The notes under the pieces: generated by a model | What the model was told of the DNA's origin: nothing | Seen by the model: only the letters and a program-made list of their open reading frames with translations | Databases searched by the model: none | Origin: Erysipelotrichaceae bacterium | GTDB lineage: Bacteria; Bacillota_I; Bacilli_A; Erysipelotrichales; Erysipelotrichaceae | Reading direction: 5' to 3' | Length of the DNA: 64,000 bases | Assembly: GCA_017539105.1 (NCBI GenBank) | Contig: JAFYHQ010000014.1 | Coordinates: 62,001-126,000 of the forward strand | Program-made: the position numbers and the translations under genes | Shown: positions 54,847 through 63,206 of the stretch, in pieces | How positions within the stretch are numbered: the stretch's first letter is position 1 | Layout of the letters: each line of letters opens with the position of its first letter

Positions 54847-56417
54847 CCTACGCTCTTCTCCATGACATGGATATCTTCCGGACCGAAATCGATGGAAACG
54901 AGTTCGCCTTCTTCGTGTTCATCGGTCGTATGGATCTTATAGGTACGTCCTTCCGTAACGAATGTGACTTCGTAAGTACCTTCTTCGATCTCCATCGGAT
55001 CGAATTCGAAACGGACATCGTCGATCTCGACTTCATTTTCCGTTTCCAGATCCCATGCATAAGCATCCGCCCAGTTCTTCAAGTCGACGGAAATCGCCAT
55101 GGATTCTTTGATCTCATCGATCGTCTTGTATACATCGAACGCCTGGATACCGATCTTTTCCTTTTCATCCGCAATGACCTTTGGTTTGACGACATTCACA
55201 TCGGCCTCGATCGAAGTGCCATTCGCCGTCTTAAAGATGACCGGATACCTCCCTGCTTCCGCTTTGATATCATAAACGACTTCGTTGATCGAAATCTCTT
55301 CTTCGCTCTCATCCGCTTTCCAGGCCTGTGCGTTCGCACGCAGAATCAGATCCTGCGGCGTGATCGAATCGACGTCTTCGATATCCATCGAGAAATCGGC
55401 AGCAGACATCTTTTCATTGGCTTCTTCATTATAGACATCCTCGTTGCCTAAAACGTGCAAATGAATCGTCTTCGCAACACCACGTTTCGTTTCGACAATG
55501 ATCTCATAGTGCACGCCCTTAAACAGCACGGAAATGACCTGGCCGTTCATCTTGCCCTGATTCTTTTTCTTGATCGTGATATCTTCCGGACGGATAACCA
55601 CATCGACCGGTTCGTTCTTCTTGAAATCATGATCGACGCATTCAAAATTCTTGTCATCGAAACGGACCAGATAATCCTTCTTCATGATGCCATCCATGAT
55701 ATTGGACTGGCCGATGAAGTTCGCTACATATCTGTTTACCGGTTCATTGTATATTTCGGTAGGCGTACCGATCTGTTCGATATTGCCGTCTTTCATGACC
55801 ACGATCTTATCTGACATCGTCAGCGCTTCTTCCTGGTCATGGGTGACAAAGATGAACGTGATACCGACTTCTTCCTGGATCCGCTTCAGTTCCTGCTGCA
55901 TTTCTTTGCGCAGTTTCGCATCCAAAGCGCTTAACGGCTCATCCAGCAGCAATACATCCGGTTCATTGACCAGTGCTCTTGCGATGGCGACACGCTGCTG
56001 CTGCCCGCCGGAAAGCTGGTCGATCTTCCGTTTCTGAAAACCCTCCAGACCTACCAGTTCCAACATTCTGTTGACTTTCGGTTCGATCAGGTCATTCGAC
56101 ATTTTCTTGATCCTCAGACCGAACGCGACATTCTCATAGACATTCAGATGAGGAAACAGCGCATACTTCTGAAAGACTGTATTGATCGGACGTTTGTAGG
56201 CAGGAACACCGCTGATCTCTTCTCCATTAAAGATCACCGAACCTTCATCCTGTTCCAAAAAACCACCCAATATCCTCAGCAAAGTCGTTTTTCCGCAACC
56301 TGACGGACCTAAGAGTGTCACAAATTCATTCTCAAAAATATCCAGGTTGATTCCTTTCAGGACCACCTGGCCATCGAATTTTTTGACAATATTTCTAAAC
56401 TCAATCAACTTCTCCAC
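54843..56417 (-). CDS. potA: Polyamine ABC transporter ATPase with two Ig-like inserts
   Basis: 524 residues against about 360-380 for usual PotA. ATPase part: [16 protein letters not shown] (Walker A), [15 protein letters not shown] (signature), [34 protein letters not shown] strand set follows (about 260-335), then two degenerate repeats (about 361-410 and 449-500) with A-x-A-x-A-W ... E-I-x-x-V ... G-x-Y-x-V-x-F-x-T, then the last TOBE strand ([11 protein letters not shown]). The repeats resemble Ig-like repeats of surface proteins but sit in the cytoplasm here. GTG start with GGAGGG; TATAAT at 56441-56446. Confidence 0.92.
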   Translation of the reverse strand: MEKLIEFRNIVKKFDGQVVLKGINLDIFENEFVTLLGPSGCGKTTLLRILGGFLEQDEGSVIFNGEEISGVPAYKRPINTVFQKYALFPHLNVYENVAFGLRIKKMSNDLIEPKVNRMLELVGLEGFQKRKIDQLSGGQQQRVAIARALVNEPDVLLLDEPLSALDAKLRKEMQQELKRIQEEVGITFIFVTHDQEEALTMSDKIVVMKDGNIEQIGTPTEIYNEPVNRYVANFIGQSNIMDGIMKKDYLVRFDDKNFECVDHDFKKNEPVDVVIRPEDITIKKKNQGKMNGQVISVLFKGVHYEIIVETKRGVAKTIHLHVLGNEDVYNEEANEKMSAADFSMDIEDVDSITPQDLILRANAQAWKADESEEEISINEVVYDIKAEAGRYPVIFKTANGTSIEADVNVVKPKVIADEKEKIGIQAFDVYKTIDEIKESMAISVDLKNWADAYAWDLETENEVEIDDVRFEFDPMEIEEGTYEVTFVTEGRTYKIHTTDEHEEGELVSIDFGPEDIHVMEKSVG

Positions 56418-56478
56418 GATCTAGCCCTCCAAATAAATATATTATAAGTTATTTCGCACATTTTTGATATACAAAAGA

Positions 56479-56502
56479 AAAGCGGAAATCTCTTTCCGCT
56501 TT
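56479..56502 (-). terminator. Terminator after trxA
   Basis: A perfect 10-bp stem AAAGCGGAAA (56479-56488) with TTTCCGCTTT (56493-56502), then a T-rich run on the minus strand. Confidence 0.9.
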
Positions 56503-56527
56503 ATGAATCAATGAATGGTCCTCACAG

Positions 56528-56836
56528 CTACTGCAGCGAATCGTCGATGAATCTCCGGACACCTGTGATATCGGAATAACCCACCATCTTGTTCAGGACT
56601 TCTCCGTCTTTGAAAAGATAGACTGCCGGAATCGACATGATCCCATATTTCTCAGCAAGCTCCATATTGTCATCGACATTGACTTTGATGAAAGTCACAT
56701 CGGGATATTCTTCATCGACCTGATCCAGGACGGGACCAAGCATCTTGCATGGACCGCACCAGTCCGCAAAGAAATCGACCAGCGTCAAGCCTTCTTTTAC
56801 GGTTTCATTGAATTCCTCTGTATTAACGATCTTCAT
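56528..56836 (-). CDS. trxA: Thioredoxin
   Basis: 102 residues, standard single-domain thioredoxin. Redox site FFADWCGPCKMLGP with Cys27 and Cys30, cis-Pro in IMSIPAVYLF. GGAGGTG before the ATG. Cytoplasmic disulfide reductant. Confidence 0.96.
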   Translation of the reverse strand: MKIVNTEEFNETVKEGLTLVDFFADWCGPCKMLGPVLDQVDEEYPDVTFIKVNVDDNMELAEKYGIMSIPAVYLFKDGEVLNKMVGYSDITGVRRFIDDSLQ

Positions 56837-56891
56837 AAAACACCTCCAAGCATATTATCTACGCAATGCCCGAAACTTCCAAGCAAAATGC

Positions 56892-57617
56892 CTATGCAAG
56901 CAGGGATCCGGCAGCCTCGTCAACGATAACTGTCACATTCGGATGTTTCTGCAGGATAGAAGCAGGACAAGCCTCGTCGATCGGTCCATCGATCATATCC
57001 TTCACTGCCTGCGCCTTGTTTACGCCGGTCGCGATCAGGATGATATTTCTTGCTTTCATGATCGTGCCGATACCCTGGGTAACGGCCTGTTTTGGAACCT
57101 TGGTGATATCGTTATCAAAGAAACGGCAGTTGTCCTGTATCGTTGATTCTGCCAAGTCGGTGATATGCGTCAGAGAATCAAATGGCGTTCCCGGTTCGTT
57201 GAATGCGATATGGCCATCGGAACCGATGCCCAGGATCTGAACATCGACCGGATCCTGATCGATCATTTCATCATATTCTCTGGCTTTCTCTTCCAGATCC
57301 TCTCCCAATCCGCACGGGATATGGACGTTGTCTTCCAGGATATCGATGTGATCAAACAGATTGCGATGCATGAACGCATAATAGCTTTCCGGATGCGTGA
57401 TCTCCAGACCTACGTATTCATCCAGATTGAAAGTCTTGATCTCGAGATATGAAGTGCCATTCTCTTCGTGGTCCTTGACCATTCTCGCATAAAGGCCTAA
57501 CGGTGTAGAACCGGTTGCCAGACCCAATACCTTACCGGGCTGCAGATACTGTTTCATCAGCGCAAAAGCCTGATCGGATGCTTCATCGTAATTATGAACT
57601 CTGATAATATTGATCAT
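56892..57617 (-). CDS. nagB: Glucosamine-6-phosphate deaminase
   Basis: Converts GlcN-6-P to fructose-6-P and ammonia, following NagA. 241 residues from ATG 57615-57617: VLGLATGSTPLGLYARM, FNLDEYVGLEITHPESY (catalytic Asp), GIGSDGHIAFNEPGTPFDS, CRFFDNDITKVPKQAVT. A TATAAT box at 57643-57648 precedes it. Not linked to either nagA. Confidence 0.97.
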   Translation of the reverse strand: MINIIRVHNYDEASDQAFALMKQYLQPGKVLGLATGSTPLGLYARMVKDHEENGTSYLEIKTFNLDEYVGLEITHPESYYAFMHRNLFDHIDILEDNVHIPCGLGEDLEEKAREYDEMIDQDPVDVQILGIGSDGHIAFNEPGTPFDSLTHITDLAESTIQDNCRFFDNDITKVPKQAVTQGIGTIMKARNIILIATGVNKAQAVKDMIDGPIDEACPASILQKHPNVTVIVDEAAGSLLA

Positions 57618-57752
57618 TGAACTTCTACCTTCCTTCATCTATATTATAAGTCAGTTTATCTGAGAAATATCATCAATCCAAAGGCTTTTTCCACCCAAAA
57701 ACGAAACAGAAAAGAAATGACATCAGAAACGAAAGATAACTGATTCTTTTTG

Positions 57753-57784
57753 AGGAATTTTCCAGTTTTCTGTGAATAATGTAT
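57753..57784 (+). promoter_or_regulatory. 32-bp conserved motif, copy 2
   Basis: AGGAA, nine bases, TTTCT (one change from the inverted half-site), then GTGAATAATGTAT. Same length and order as copies at 19337 and 59729. It precedes the small ORFs below. Confidence 0.65.
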
Positions 57785-57797
57785 GGAGGATAAATGG

Positions 57798-57914
57798 ATG
57801 TTTTATCTTCTGAAGCTGCGGGCATGTTTAGAGAGATCTTATGGATCACTCAATGATTCTGCGGTTGATCACGGCAACGCTGCAGATCATCGCGATCATT
57901 CTGACTTTACTTAG
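57798..57914 (+). CDS. Possible short ORF (38 aa)
   Basis: ATG lies eight bases after GGAGG (57785-57789), the best spacing in this leader. The first half is hydrophobic and basic (MFYLLKLRACLERSYG), the second rich in His and Asp, which looks like the shadow of the hydrophobic frame below. It may be a leader peptide or not translated. Confidence 0.35.
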   Translation: MFYLLKLRACLERSYGSLNDSAVDHGNAADHRDHSDFT

Positions 57915-57918
57915 CTGA
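57841..57918 (+). CDS. Hydrophobic peptide, candidate type I toxin (25 aa)
   Basis: A 25-residue peptide with one hydrophobic helix (LRLITATLQIIAIILTLLS), ending in TGA. GAGAG lies seven bases before the ATG. Size and composition match toxins of type I toxin-antitoxin systems (Fst/TxpA-like groups). Downstream are direct repeats, a strong hairpin and a convergent promoter, the layout of par-type loci. Confidence 0.45.
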   Translation: MDHSMILRLITATLQIIAIILTLLS

Positions 57919-57930
57919 TAACTAAGTAGC

Positions 57931-58011
57931 AGTCCTTGACATGTCTGCAGCGATTGGAAAGGGTCATCCGGCAAGATGACCCTTTCTTTGGCATGAAGTC
58001 CTTAACATGTC
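57931..58011. repeat. Direct repeats flanking a hairpin
   Basis: AGTCCTTGACATGTC (57931-57945) and AGTCCTTAACATGTC (57997-58011) match in 14 of 15 positions and flank the hairpin at 57957-57986. The first copy contains the palindrome GACATGTC. Such repeats are used for RNA-RNA pairing in Fst-type loci. Confidence 0.6.
57957..57989. terminator. Strong hairpin terminator
   Basis: A perfect 11-bp stem GAAAGGGTCAT with ATGACCCTTTC, loop of 8 bases. T-rich on the plus strand (CTTTCTTT), weaker on the minus strand, and located where convergent transcripts would meet. Confidence 0.85.
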
Positions 58012-58024
58012 CATTTCTATTTTA
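57957..58024 (-). ncRNA. Candidate antisense RNA of the peptide locus
   Basis: On the minus strand TGATAAAAT (extended -10, TAAAAT at 58019-58024) has no gene after it. A transcript from about 58012 to the hairpin end would be near 55-60 bases, carry one direct repeat, and converge on the peptide gene. Inference from layout only. Confidence 0.35.
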
Positions 58025-58050
58025 TCACGGTCTGATCATGAAGTTCTATA

Positions 58051-58581
58051 TCATATGATGATCATCAGATATGCCACTGCCATTCCGATGGCAAGACAGC
58101 AGATGTGCGAAGTCCCATCGACACCCGGAAGAATGGAAATCAGGATCATCGATACGATCGGCCGGACAAAATAAGAAAGGCCTTGCAGTCCGTAATAATA
58201 CATGACAAGCAACAGATAGGCGCCAAGCAGTCCCGAGATCGGTCCGGACGCGCCAAGCGAGAGCGTATAGTCATCATGATTGCCATGGCGGATCAGGATG
58301 GACAGGTATTTGCCTGCCAGCATGGAGATGAAATAGATCGCCAGCATCCGGACACACCCGAAAGCATCTTCGCAGATCGTTCCGATATTGTAGAGGGAGA
58401 TCATATTCGACAGAAAATGATACAGATCCTCATGGGCAAAAGCGCTCGTCAAGAGACGGTAGTATTCCCGATTGACGGAAACGGAATAGTAGGACATAGC
58501 CATTTTGCTGGCATCCAGTTTGTTTGCGCGGATCATGAGAAAGACTAGCGCATTGATCAGAATCAGCAGATATGTGAACAT
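58051..58581 (-). CDS. Rhomboid-family intramembrane serine protease
   Basis: 176 residues, six membrane helices. HEDLYHFLSNMISLYNIG (oxyanion His/Asn), catalytic Ser112 in LGASGPISGLLGA and His159 in TSHICCLAIG. The usual G near the His is replaced by Cys. ATG 58579-58581 chosen because TATAAT lies six bases upstream; longer in-frame starts would lie inside the promoter. Divergent from the CHAP gene, which may be a partner. Confidence 0.85.
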   Translation of the reverse strand: MFTYLLILINALVFLMIRANKLDASKMAMSYYSVSVNREYYRLLTSAFAHEDLYHFLSNMISLYNIGTICEDAFGCVRMLAIYFISMLAGKYLSILIRHGNHDDYTLSLGASGPISGLLGAYLLLVMYYYGLQGLSYFVRPIVSMILISILPGVDGTSHICCLAIGMAVAYLMIII

Positions 58582-58600
58582 AACAAGATTATAAACCATT

Positions 58601-58628
58601 TTGACATTGCAGGAAAAAGTATTATAAT
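58601..58628 (+). promoter_or_regulatory. Promoter of the CHAP gene
   Basis: TTGACA (58601-58606), 16 bases, TATAAT (58623-58628), a near-consensus pair. It lies back to back with the rhomboid -10 (58588-58593). Confidence 0.8.
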
Positions 58629-58642
58629 GGAACAGTTGCTTT

Positions 58643-59452
58643 ATGAAAAAACCTGACTTTAAGCAGCTGTTGCGTTTCAATCTCGGAACCCGTGTTCCTG
58701 ATCATATTCTTCAAAAGTGTTCGATGTTCCTGCTGGTATGTATCACGGTTTTTGTCATGCCGCATATGATCTATGCCTATACCAGAGGCATTCCTGAGGA
58801 TCAGATCGCTGAGGCGGAAATGCAGATGCAGAACTATCAGGAGATCTCTTTGGATATTTTCGCTTCCGAAGAAGAGTTCGTCATCGAAGATCCGACCATT
58901 CATCCGGAATATCACAGCGATTGCAACTATTATCTGTTTTCCGGTTATTATACCCTGGGCCAGAAAATCACCAGCCGGGTCTGGAAACATGCCCAGAGCC
59001 TGTATCGCCAGGGACTGATCCATGGCTCCACCACTTCCTATCAGTGCACTTTGTTTGCCCAGATGTGGTTCTATGATGTCTATGGCTTCAATTCCACCCG
59101 CAACATGTCTTCCGGCAACGGAAAAGATGTCGCCTACCGCGTCTATGCGGCAAATACCTACTATGACGAAGAAGGCAATTTGAAACATTATTTCCGATTA
59201 TCTTCCGAACCTGAAAGCATGAGTATCCTGTCCATCAGCGGCATTTCCAACCCTTATGGACATGTCATGTGCATCGATGAAGTCGATCATGTGAATGGCA
59301 CGATCACTTTCTCGGATGGCAATGTCACGAATCATGGCGATATCCGGATCAGAGTAACGATGACGATCGAAGAATTCAACCGCAAGATCCCCGGATACAA
59401 GATCTATGCTGTTCCGACGGAAGAACTGCTGGAACTGTTGAATAACGACTAG
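58643..59452 (+). CDS. CHAP-like membrane-anchored cysteine hydrolase
   Basis: 269 residues. One membrane helix (CSMFLLVCITVFVMPHMIYA, about 26-45), a linker, then a CHAP-like domain: Cys135 in TSYQCTLFAQMWFYDVYG and His207 in NPYGHVMCIDEV followed by DGN. CHAP enzymes cut peptidoglycan peptides or amides. It is shorter and more divergent than typical members, so target is unclear. Overlaps the convergent XRE gene by four bases. Confidence 0.78.
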   Translation: MKKPDFKQLLRFNLGTRVPDHILQKCSMFLLVCITVFVMPHMIYAYTRGIPEDQIAEAEMQMQNYQEISLDIFASEEEFVIEDPTIHPEYHSDCNYYLFSGYYTLGQKITSRVWKHAQSLYRQGLIHGSTTSYQCTLFAQMWFYDVYGFNSTRNMSSGNGKDVAYRVYAANTYYDEEGNLKHYFRLSSEPESMSILSISGISNPYGHVMCIDEVDHVNGTITFSDGNVTNHGDIRIRVTMTIEEFNRKIPGYKIYAVPTEELLELLNND

Positions 59453-59697
59453 TCATTCCTTGGCGTCAGCTGAAGACGCAGATCCATATCCATGGCATCC
59501 GCCAGACGATTGATGATCGCCAGAGACGGATTGTATACGCCATTCTCGATCTTGCTGATATTGGCCTGATTGATTCCGCTCTTGACCGCAAGCTCCTGCT
59601 GCGTCATCTGACAGGAATTTCTGGCTGTCAGCAAAGCTTTCAAAATCTGACTGTTATGAGACAGTCTTTTTTCTTTCTGGATTCTTTCTTTTTGCAT
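59449..59697 (-). CDS. XRE-family transcriptional regulator (82 aa)
   Basis: HTH_3 domain: MTQQELAVKSGINQANISKI then ENGVYNPSLAIINRLADAM, with basic N-terminal tail. The C-terminus resembles antitoxin-type HigA regulators but no toxin gene is adjacent. AAGGAG precedes the ATG. Its upstream region holds the third copy of the 32-bp motif, so it may regulate itself and the two small-peptide loci. Confidence 0.9.
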   Translation of the reverse strand: MQKERIQKEKRLSHNSQILKALLTARNSCQMTQQELAVKSGINQANISKIENGVYNPSLAIINRLADAMDMDLRLQLTPRND

Positions 59698-59728
59698 GTT
59701 TTTCTTCTCCTTGTAAAAGATATGTTCT

Positions 59729-59760
59729 ATACATTATTCACAGGAAAAGACAAAATTCCT
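59729..59760 (-). promoter_or_regulatory. 32-bp conserved motif, copy 3
   Basis: Read on the minus strand: AGGAA, nine bases, TTCCT, then GTGAATAATGTAT. It ends about 31 bases before the XRE start, so here it can act as a normal promoter or operator. Confidence 0.7.
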
Positions 59761-59763
59761 AAC

Positions 59764-59789
59764 AAAAAATGCAATTTCTTGCATTTTTT
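59764..59789 (-). terminator. Terminator of the kor-suc operon
   Basis: An 11-bp stem AAAAAATGCAA (59764-59774) with TTGCATTTTTT (59779-59789), overlapping the sucD stop by two bases and followed by T-rich sequence on the minus strand. Confidence 0.8.
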
Positions 59790-60690
59790 ATTTCACGATG
59801 CATTTATCAAACAGATCATGTTCCTTCAGGACTTCGATCAGGGTATCGCCGATCTGATCGGAAATCGGCGCAACCCTTACTCCCAGTTCTTTCAAGGCAT
59901 TGATCTTATCCTGAGCGGAACCGCCTTTGCCATTGACGACCGCTCCGGCATGACCCATACGTTTTCCAGGCGGAGCGCTGACACCTCCGATAAACCCTAC
60001 CAGAGGTTTCTTCATATGCTCTTTCGCCCATTCACAGGCGATCTGCTCATCCCGGGAACCGATCTCGCCGATCAGTACGATCGCATAGGTTTCCTCATCC
60101 TCGTTGAATGCTTTCAGAACATCCAGGAAGTCCGTGCCTTTGATCGGATCTCCGCCGATCCCTACGGTCGTGCTCTGGCCGATGCCTTTCTTGGATAACT
60201 GTTTGATCGTCTCATAAGTCAAGGAACCGGAACGGGAGACGATACCGATGTGACCTTTCAGATGAATATCCTGAGGCATGATGCCCAGCTTGCATTCATC
60301 GACGGAGATGATGCCCGGACAGTTCGGACCAACCAGACGGGTACGGGCATTCTGCAGTCTGTCATGGACTCTAACCATATCTAAAGCAGGAATGTTTTCA
60401 GTGATGCATACGACGAGATCCAGATCAGCATCGATCGCTTCAATGATGGAATCTGCTGCGGCGAAAGGCGGCACGAAAATGATGGAAGCGTTCGCTCCGG
60501 TCGCTTCTTTGGCGCTTTTCACATCCGCATAGACTGGAACATCAAAAACCGTGGTACCTGCCTTCTTGGGATTGGTACCGGCAACGATGTTCGTGCCATA
60601 CTTCAGCATCAGTTCGGTATGCAGCTTCCCCTGCGTTCCCGTAATGCCTTGCACGATGACACGCGTATCCTTATTCACAAAGACGGACAT
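59788..60690 (-). CDS. sucD: Succinyl-CoA synthetase alpha subunit
   Basis: Forms ATP (or GTP) from succinyl-CoA. 300 residues from ATG 60688-60690, which overlaps the sucC stop (TGATG) after AAGGAGG. CoA-binding VQGITGTQGKLHTE, GPNCPGIISVDECKLGIMP, IVSRSGSLTYE, and the phosphohistidine in GKRMGHAGAVV. Last gene of the operon. Confidence 0.97.
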   Translation of the reverse strand: MSVFVNKDTRVIVQGITGTQGKLHTELMLKYGTNIVAGTNPKKAGTTVFDVPVYADVKSAKEATGANASIIFVPPFAAADSIIEAIDADLDLVVCITENIPALDMVRVHDRLQNARTRLVGPNCPGIISVDECKLGIMPQDIHLKGHIGIVSRSGSLTYETIKQLSKKGIGQSTTVGIGGDPIKGTDFLDVLKAFNEDEETYAIVLIGEIGSRDEQIACEWAKEHMKKPLVGFIGGVSAPPGKRMGHAGAVVNGKGGSAQDKINALKELGVRVAPISDQIGDTLIEVLKEHDLFDKCIVK

Positions 60691-61859
60691 CAGCAATCCT
60701 CCTTCAGCAGTTCTCTCATCTTCTCGCATGCTTCGATGCAGGAAGATGCAGGATAAATGTTTCCTTTGCAATTCGCAATGTATTCATGCGCTTCCGCGTC
60801 GCCATTTCCTTCGATACGGCAGACGACCGGACCCTGATAGCCTGTTTCCATGATCGCTTCCGTGATGCCTTTGGCAATCAGGTTGGTTCTTGCGATGCCT
60901 CCGAAGATATTGATGATGACACCTTTGATTCCCTTTTCACGGATTAAGAGTTTAAAAGCTTTGTTGGCCCGGACATCATCGACGGAACCTCCCAGATCAA
61001 GGAAATTGGCAGGCTTCCCGCCGGTATAGTTGATTGTATCCATCGTCGACATGCCTAAACCCGCACCATTGCAGATGCAGCCGATGTTGCCTCCCAAAGA
61101 GACATAGGACATGCCTTCATCGGAAGCTTCCGCTTCCAAAGGGTTCTCTTCCAGGATATCTCTGAGTTCCATATTCAACGGCTGACGGAACAGCGCTCCG
61201 GAATCAAAGGATACTTTCGCATCCAGACAGATCGGTTTCTCGTTGCATACCGATAAAGGATTGACCTCCACCAGGCTGCAGTCCCTCTCAACAAACAACT
61301 GGAACATCTGTTTCAGTATCGTTATGAAATCGTCTGCCGTTTCATCCGTAAATCCCAGTTTTCCCGCAAGCGCCGATGCTGCCTCCATATCGACACCTTC
61401 CTTCAGTTCGACAGGCATCCTTAAGATCGCTTCCGGTTTCTTTTCTGCGACTTCCTCGATCTCCATGCCTCCTTCTTTGGAAGCGATAAACACGCACTTC
61501 CCAAGCTTGTTATCGATCAGCAGCGAGAGATAATATTCTTTCTCATGCGGTGTCTGTTTCTCAATGTACAGCTTACGGATCAGTTTCCCTTCCGGACCGC
61601 TTTGTTTCGTATATAAAGTCTTGCCGAACAGTTCTTTGGCCGCATTCACAGCTTCTTCTTTGTTTTCTGCCAGAAGAATGCCCCCTGCCTTGCCGCGGCT
61701 ACCGGTCTGCACCTGTGCCTTGACGACCACTTTCCCTTCAGGAAAATGTTCCTCCATGATCTGTTCGACATCTTTCAGATCAAACGCAGGATAGCCTTCC
61801 GGTACCGGAATCGCATATTCCCGGAACAGCTGTTTTGCCTGATACTCGTGAATGTTCAT
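60690..61859 (-). CDS. sucC: Succinyl-CoA synthetase beta subunit
   Basis: 389 residues. ATP-grasp N-terminal half (MNIHEYQAKQLFREYAIPVP, VVVKAQVQTGSRGKAGGI) and CoA-ligase C half (GAGLGMSTMDTI, NFLDLGGS, IFGGIARTNLIAKGI). Follows korC with a 4-base overlap, tying the synthetase to the ferredoxin oxidoreductase. Confidence 0.97.
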   Translation of the reverse strand: MNIHEYQAKQLFREYAIPVPEGYPAFDLKDVEQIMEEHFPEGKVVVKAQVQTGSRGKAGGILLAENKEEAVNAAKELFGKTLYTKQSGPEGKLIRKLYIEKQTPHEKEYYLSLLIDNKLGKCVFIASKEGGMEIEEVAEKKPEAILRMPVELKEGVDMEAASALAGKLGFTDETADDFITILKQMFQLFVERDCSLVEVNPLSVCNEKPICLDAKVSFDSGALFRQPLNMELRDILEENPLEAEASDEGMSYVSLGGNIGCICNGAGLGMSTMDTINYTGGKPANFLDLGGSVDDVRANKAFKLLIREKGIKGVIINIFGGIARTNLIAKGITEAIMETGYQGPVVCRIEGNGDAEAHEYIANCKGNIYPASSCIEACEKMRELLKEDC

Positions 61860-62383
61860 GGTTCTACCTCGTATCCTGCCTGGAAGGCTTTCAGATTGAT
61901 GTCCAGGATCCTTGCAGGGAGTTTCGTTTTCAGAACGCCAAGCATATCGTCCGGATTTATTTTCAACAGTTTCGTCATGACTCCCAGAGCCACGATATTG
62001 GCACAGATCGCTTTTCCGGTCGTTTCTTTGGCGATCTCGGTCATAGGAACCTTATAGGTATGAGGATGCGTCTCATCGACATCCCTGACCAGTTCGCTGT
62101 CGACCAGAATGATCGTATCCTCATCGATATCTTCCGTATACAGATGATACGACTGTTCCGACATAGCCAGCAGAAGATCCGGACAAGTCACTGCCGGATA
62201 GCATTCTTCTTCGTCCACGATCAATTCGCTGCGGCAGGCACCGCCTCTGGCTTCCGGACCATAGGACTTCAAAAGAACGATCTGCTTATTGTCGATGATT
62301 CCATAGTAATAAGCCATCAGATCTCCGATCAGCATCATTCCTTGCCCGCCGGTTCCGGCAAAACGCAACTGAAAGTTATCCAT
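61856..62383 (-). CDS. korC: 2-oxoacid:ferredoxin oxidoreductase gamma subunit
   Basis: 175 residues from ATG 62381-62383 after GGAGG. LRFAGTGGQGMMLIGDLMA and YGPEARGGACRSELIVDEE are typical of the gamma domain. Overlaps korB by 8 bases. Together with korA and korB forms the 2-oxoglutarate enzyme predicted from sucCD linkage; 2-oxoisovalerate or pyruvate remain possible. Confidence 0.92.
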   Translation of the reverse strand: MDNFQLRFAGTGGQGMMLIGDLMAYYYGIIDNKQIVLLKSYGPEARGGACRSELIVDEEECYPAVTCPDLLLAMSEQSYHLYTEDIDEDTIILVDSELVRDVDETHPHTYKVPMTEIAKETTGKAICANIVALGVMTKLLKINPDDMLGVLKTKLPARILDINLKAFQAGYEVEP

Positions 62384-63206
62384 TCGCTGCCTCCTTCGCT
62401 TTGGCGATGTTCTCCGCATAGATATCGCAATACTCCTTGCGGTTATCCTTGTTCACAAATTCGCCCCAGACGACTTTGTTCTCAAGCTCTTCTTCAGAAA
62501 GACTCTGCGCCTTCTGTATGCTTACCAGGCGATCCTTCCACCTGAGCATCATCTGTCCGGCATCCCCCAGACGGTTCAATCTGCCAAACAGGCTCGGACA
62601 GTCGCTGGCACAATCCACAAAGGACAAGCCATGATGCTGCAGCGCTTTCCGGATCAGTTCCTTCATCTGCAGAGGATAATAAGTAGCCGCTCTTGCGACA
62701 TAAGTCGCGCCTGCGCTCTCCGTCAGCTTGCACAGATCGAAAGGCGGTTCATAGCTGCCATAGACCGAAGTCTTGGTTTGCGAACCGATCGGCGTCGTCG
62801 GCGAATACTGTCCGCCGGTCATGCCATAGTTGGAATTGTTCATGCAGATGATCGTCAGATCGATATTCCTTCTGCACGCATGAATCAGATGGTTCCCGCC
62901 GATACTGGCGCAGTCGCCGTCTCCGGTCAGCACGATCACATGCAGGTCGGGATTCGCCATCTTCAGGCCTGTCGCAAACGCGATCGCTCTTCCGTGATTG
63001 GTATGCATGCAGTCGAAATCCAGATAGTTGACCGCTCTTGAGGAACAGCCGATACCCGAAACAAAGACGACCTTATCCCGATCCACATTCAGTTCATCCA
63101 CGGCTCTTAAGATACTCTGCAGAACGATGCCGTTTCCGCAGCCCGGACACCACATCGTCGGCATCTTATCCAATGCCAGATATTTCGTATAGATATCATT
63201 GTTCAT
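62376..63206 (-). CDS. korB: 2-oxoacid:ferredoxin oxidoreductase beta subunit
   Basis: 276 residues binding thiamine diphosphate. MWCPGCGNGIVLQSI near the start, GIGCSSRAVNYLDFDCMHTNHGRAIAFATG, TPP motif GDGDCASIGGNHLIHACRRN ... NNSNYGMTGGQYSPTTPIG. Overlaps korA by 11 bases. Confidence 0.95.
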   Translation of the reverse strand: MNNDIYTKYLALDKMPTMWCPGCGNGIVLQSILRAVDELNVDRDKVVFVSGIGCSSRAVNYLDFDCMHTNHGRAIAFATGLKMANPDLHVIVLTGDGDCASIGGNHLIHACRRNIDLTIICMNNSNYGMTGGQYSPTTPIGSQTKTSVYGSYEPPFDLCKLTESAGATYVARAATYYPLQMKELIRKALQHHGLSFVDCASDCPSLFGRLNRLGDAGQMMLRWKDRLVSIQKAQSLSEEELENKVVWGEFVNKDNRKEYCDIYAENIAKAKEAANG

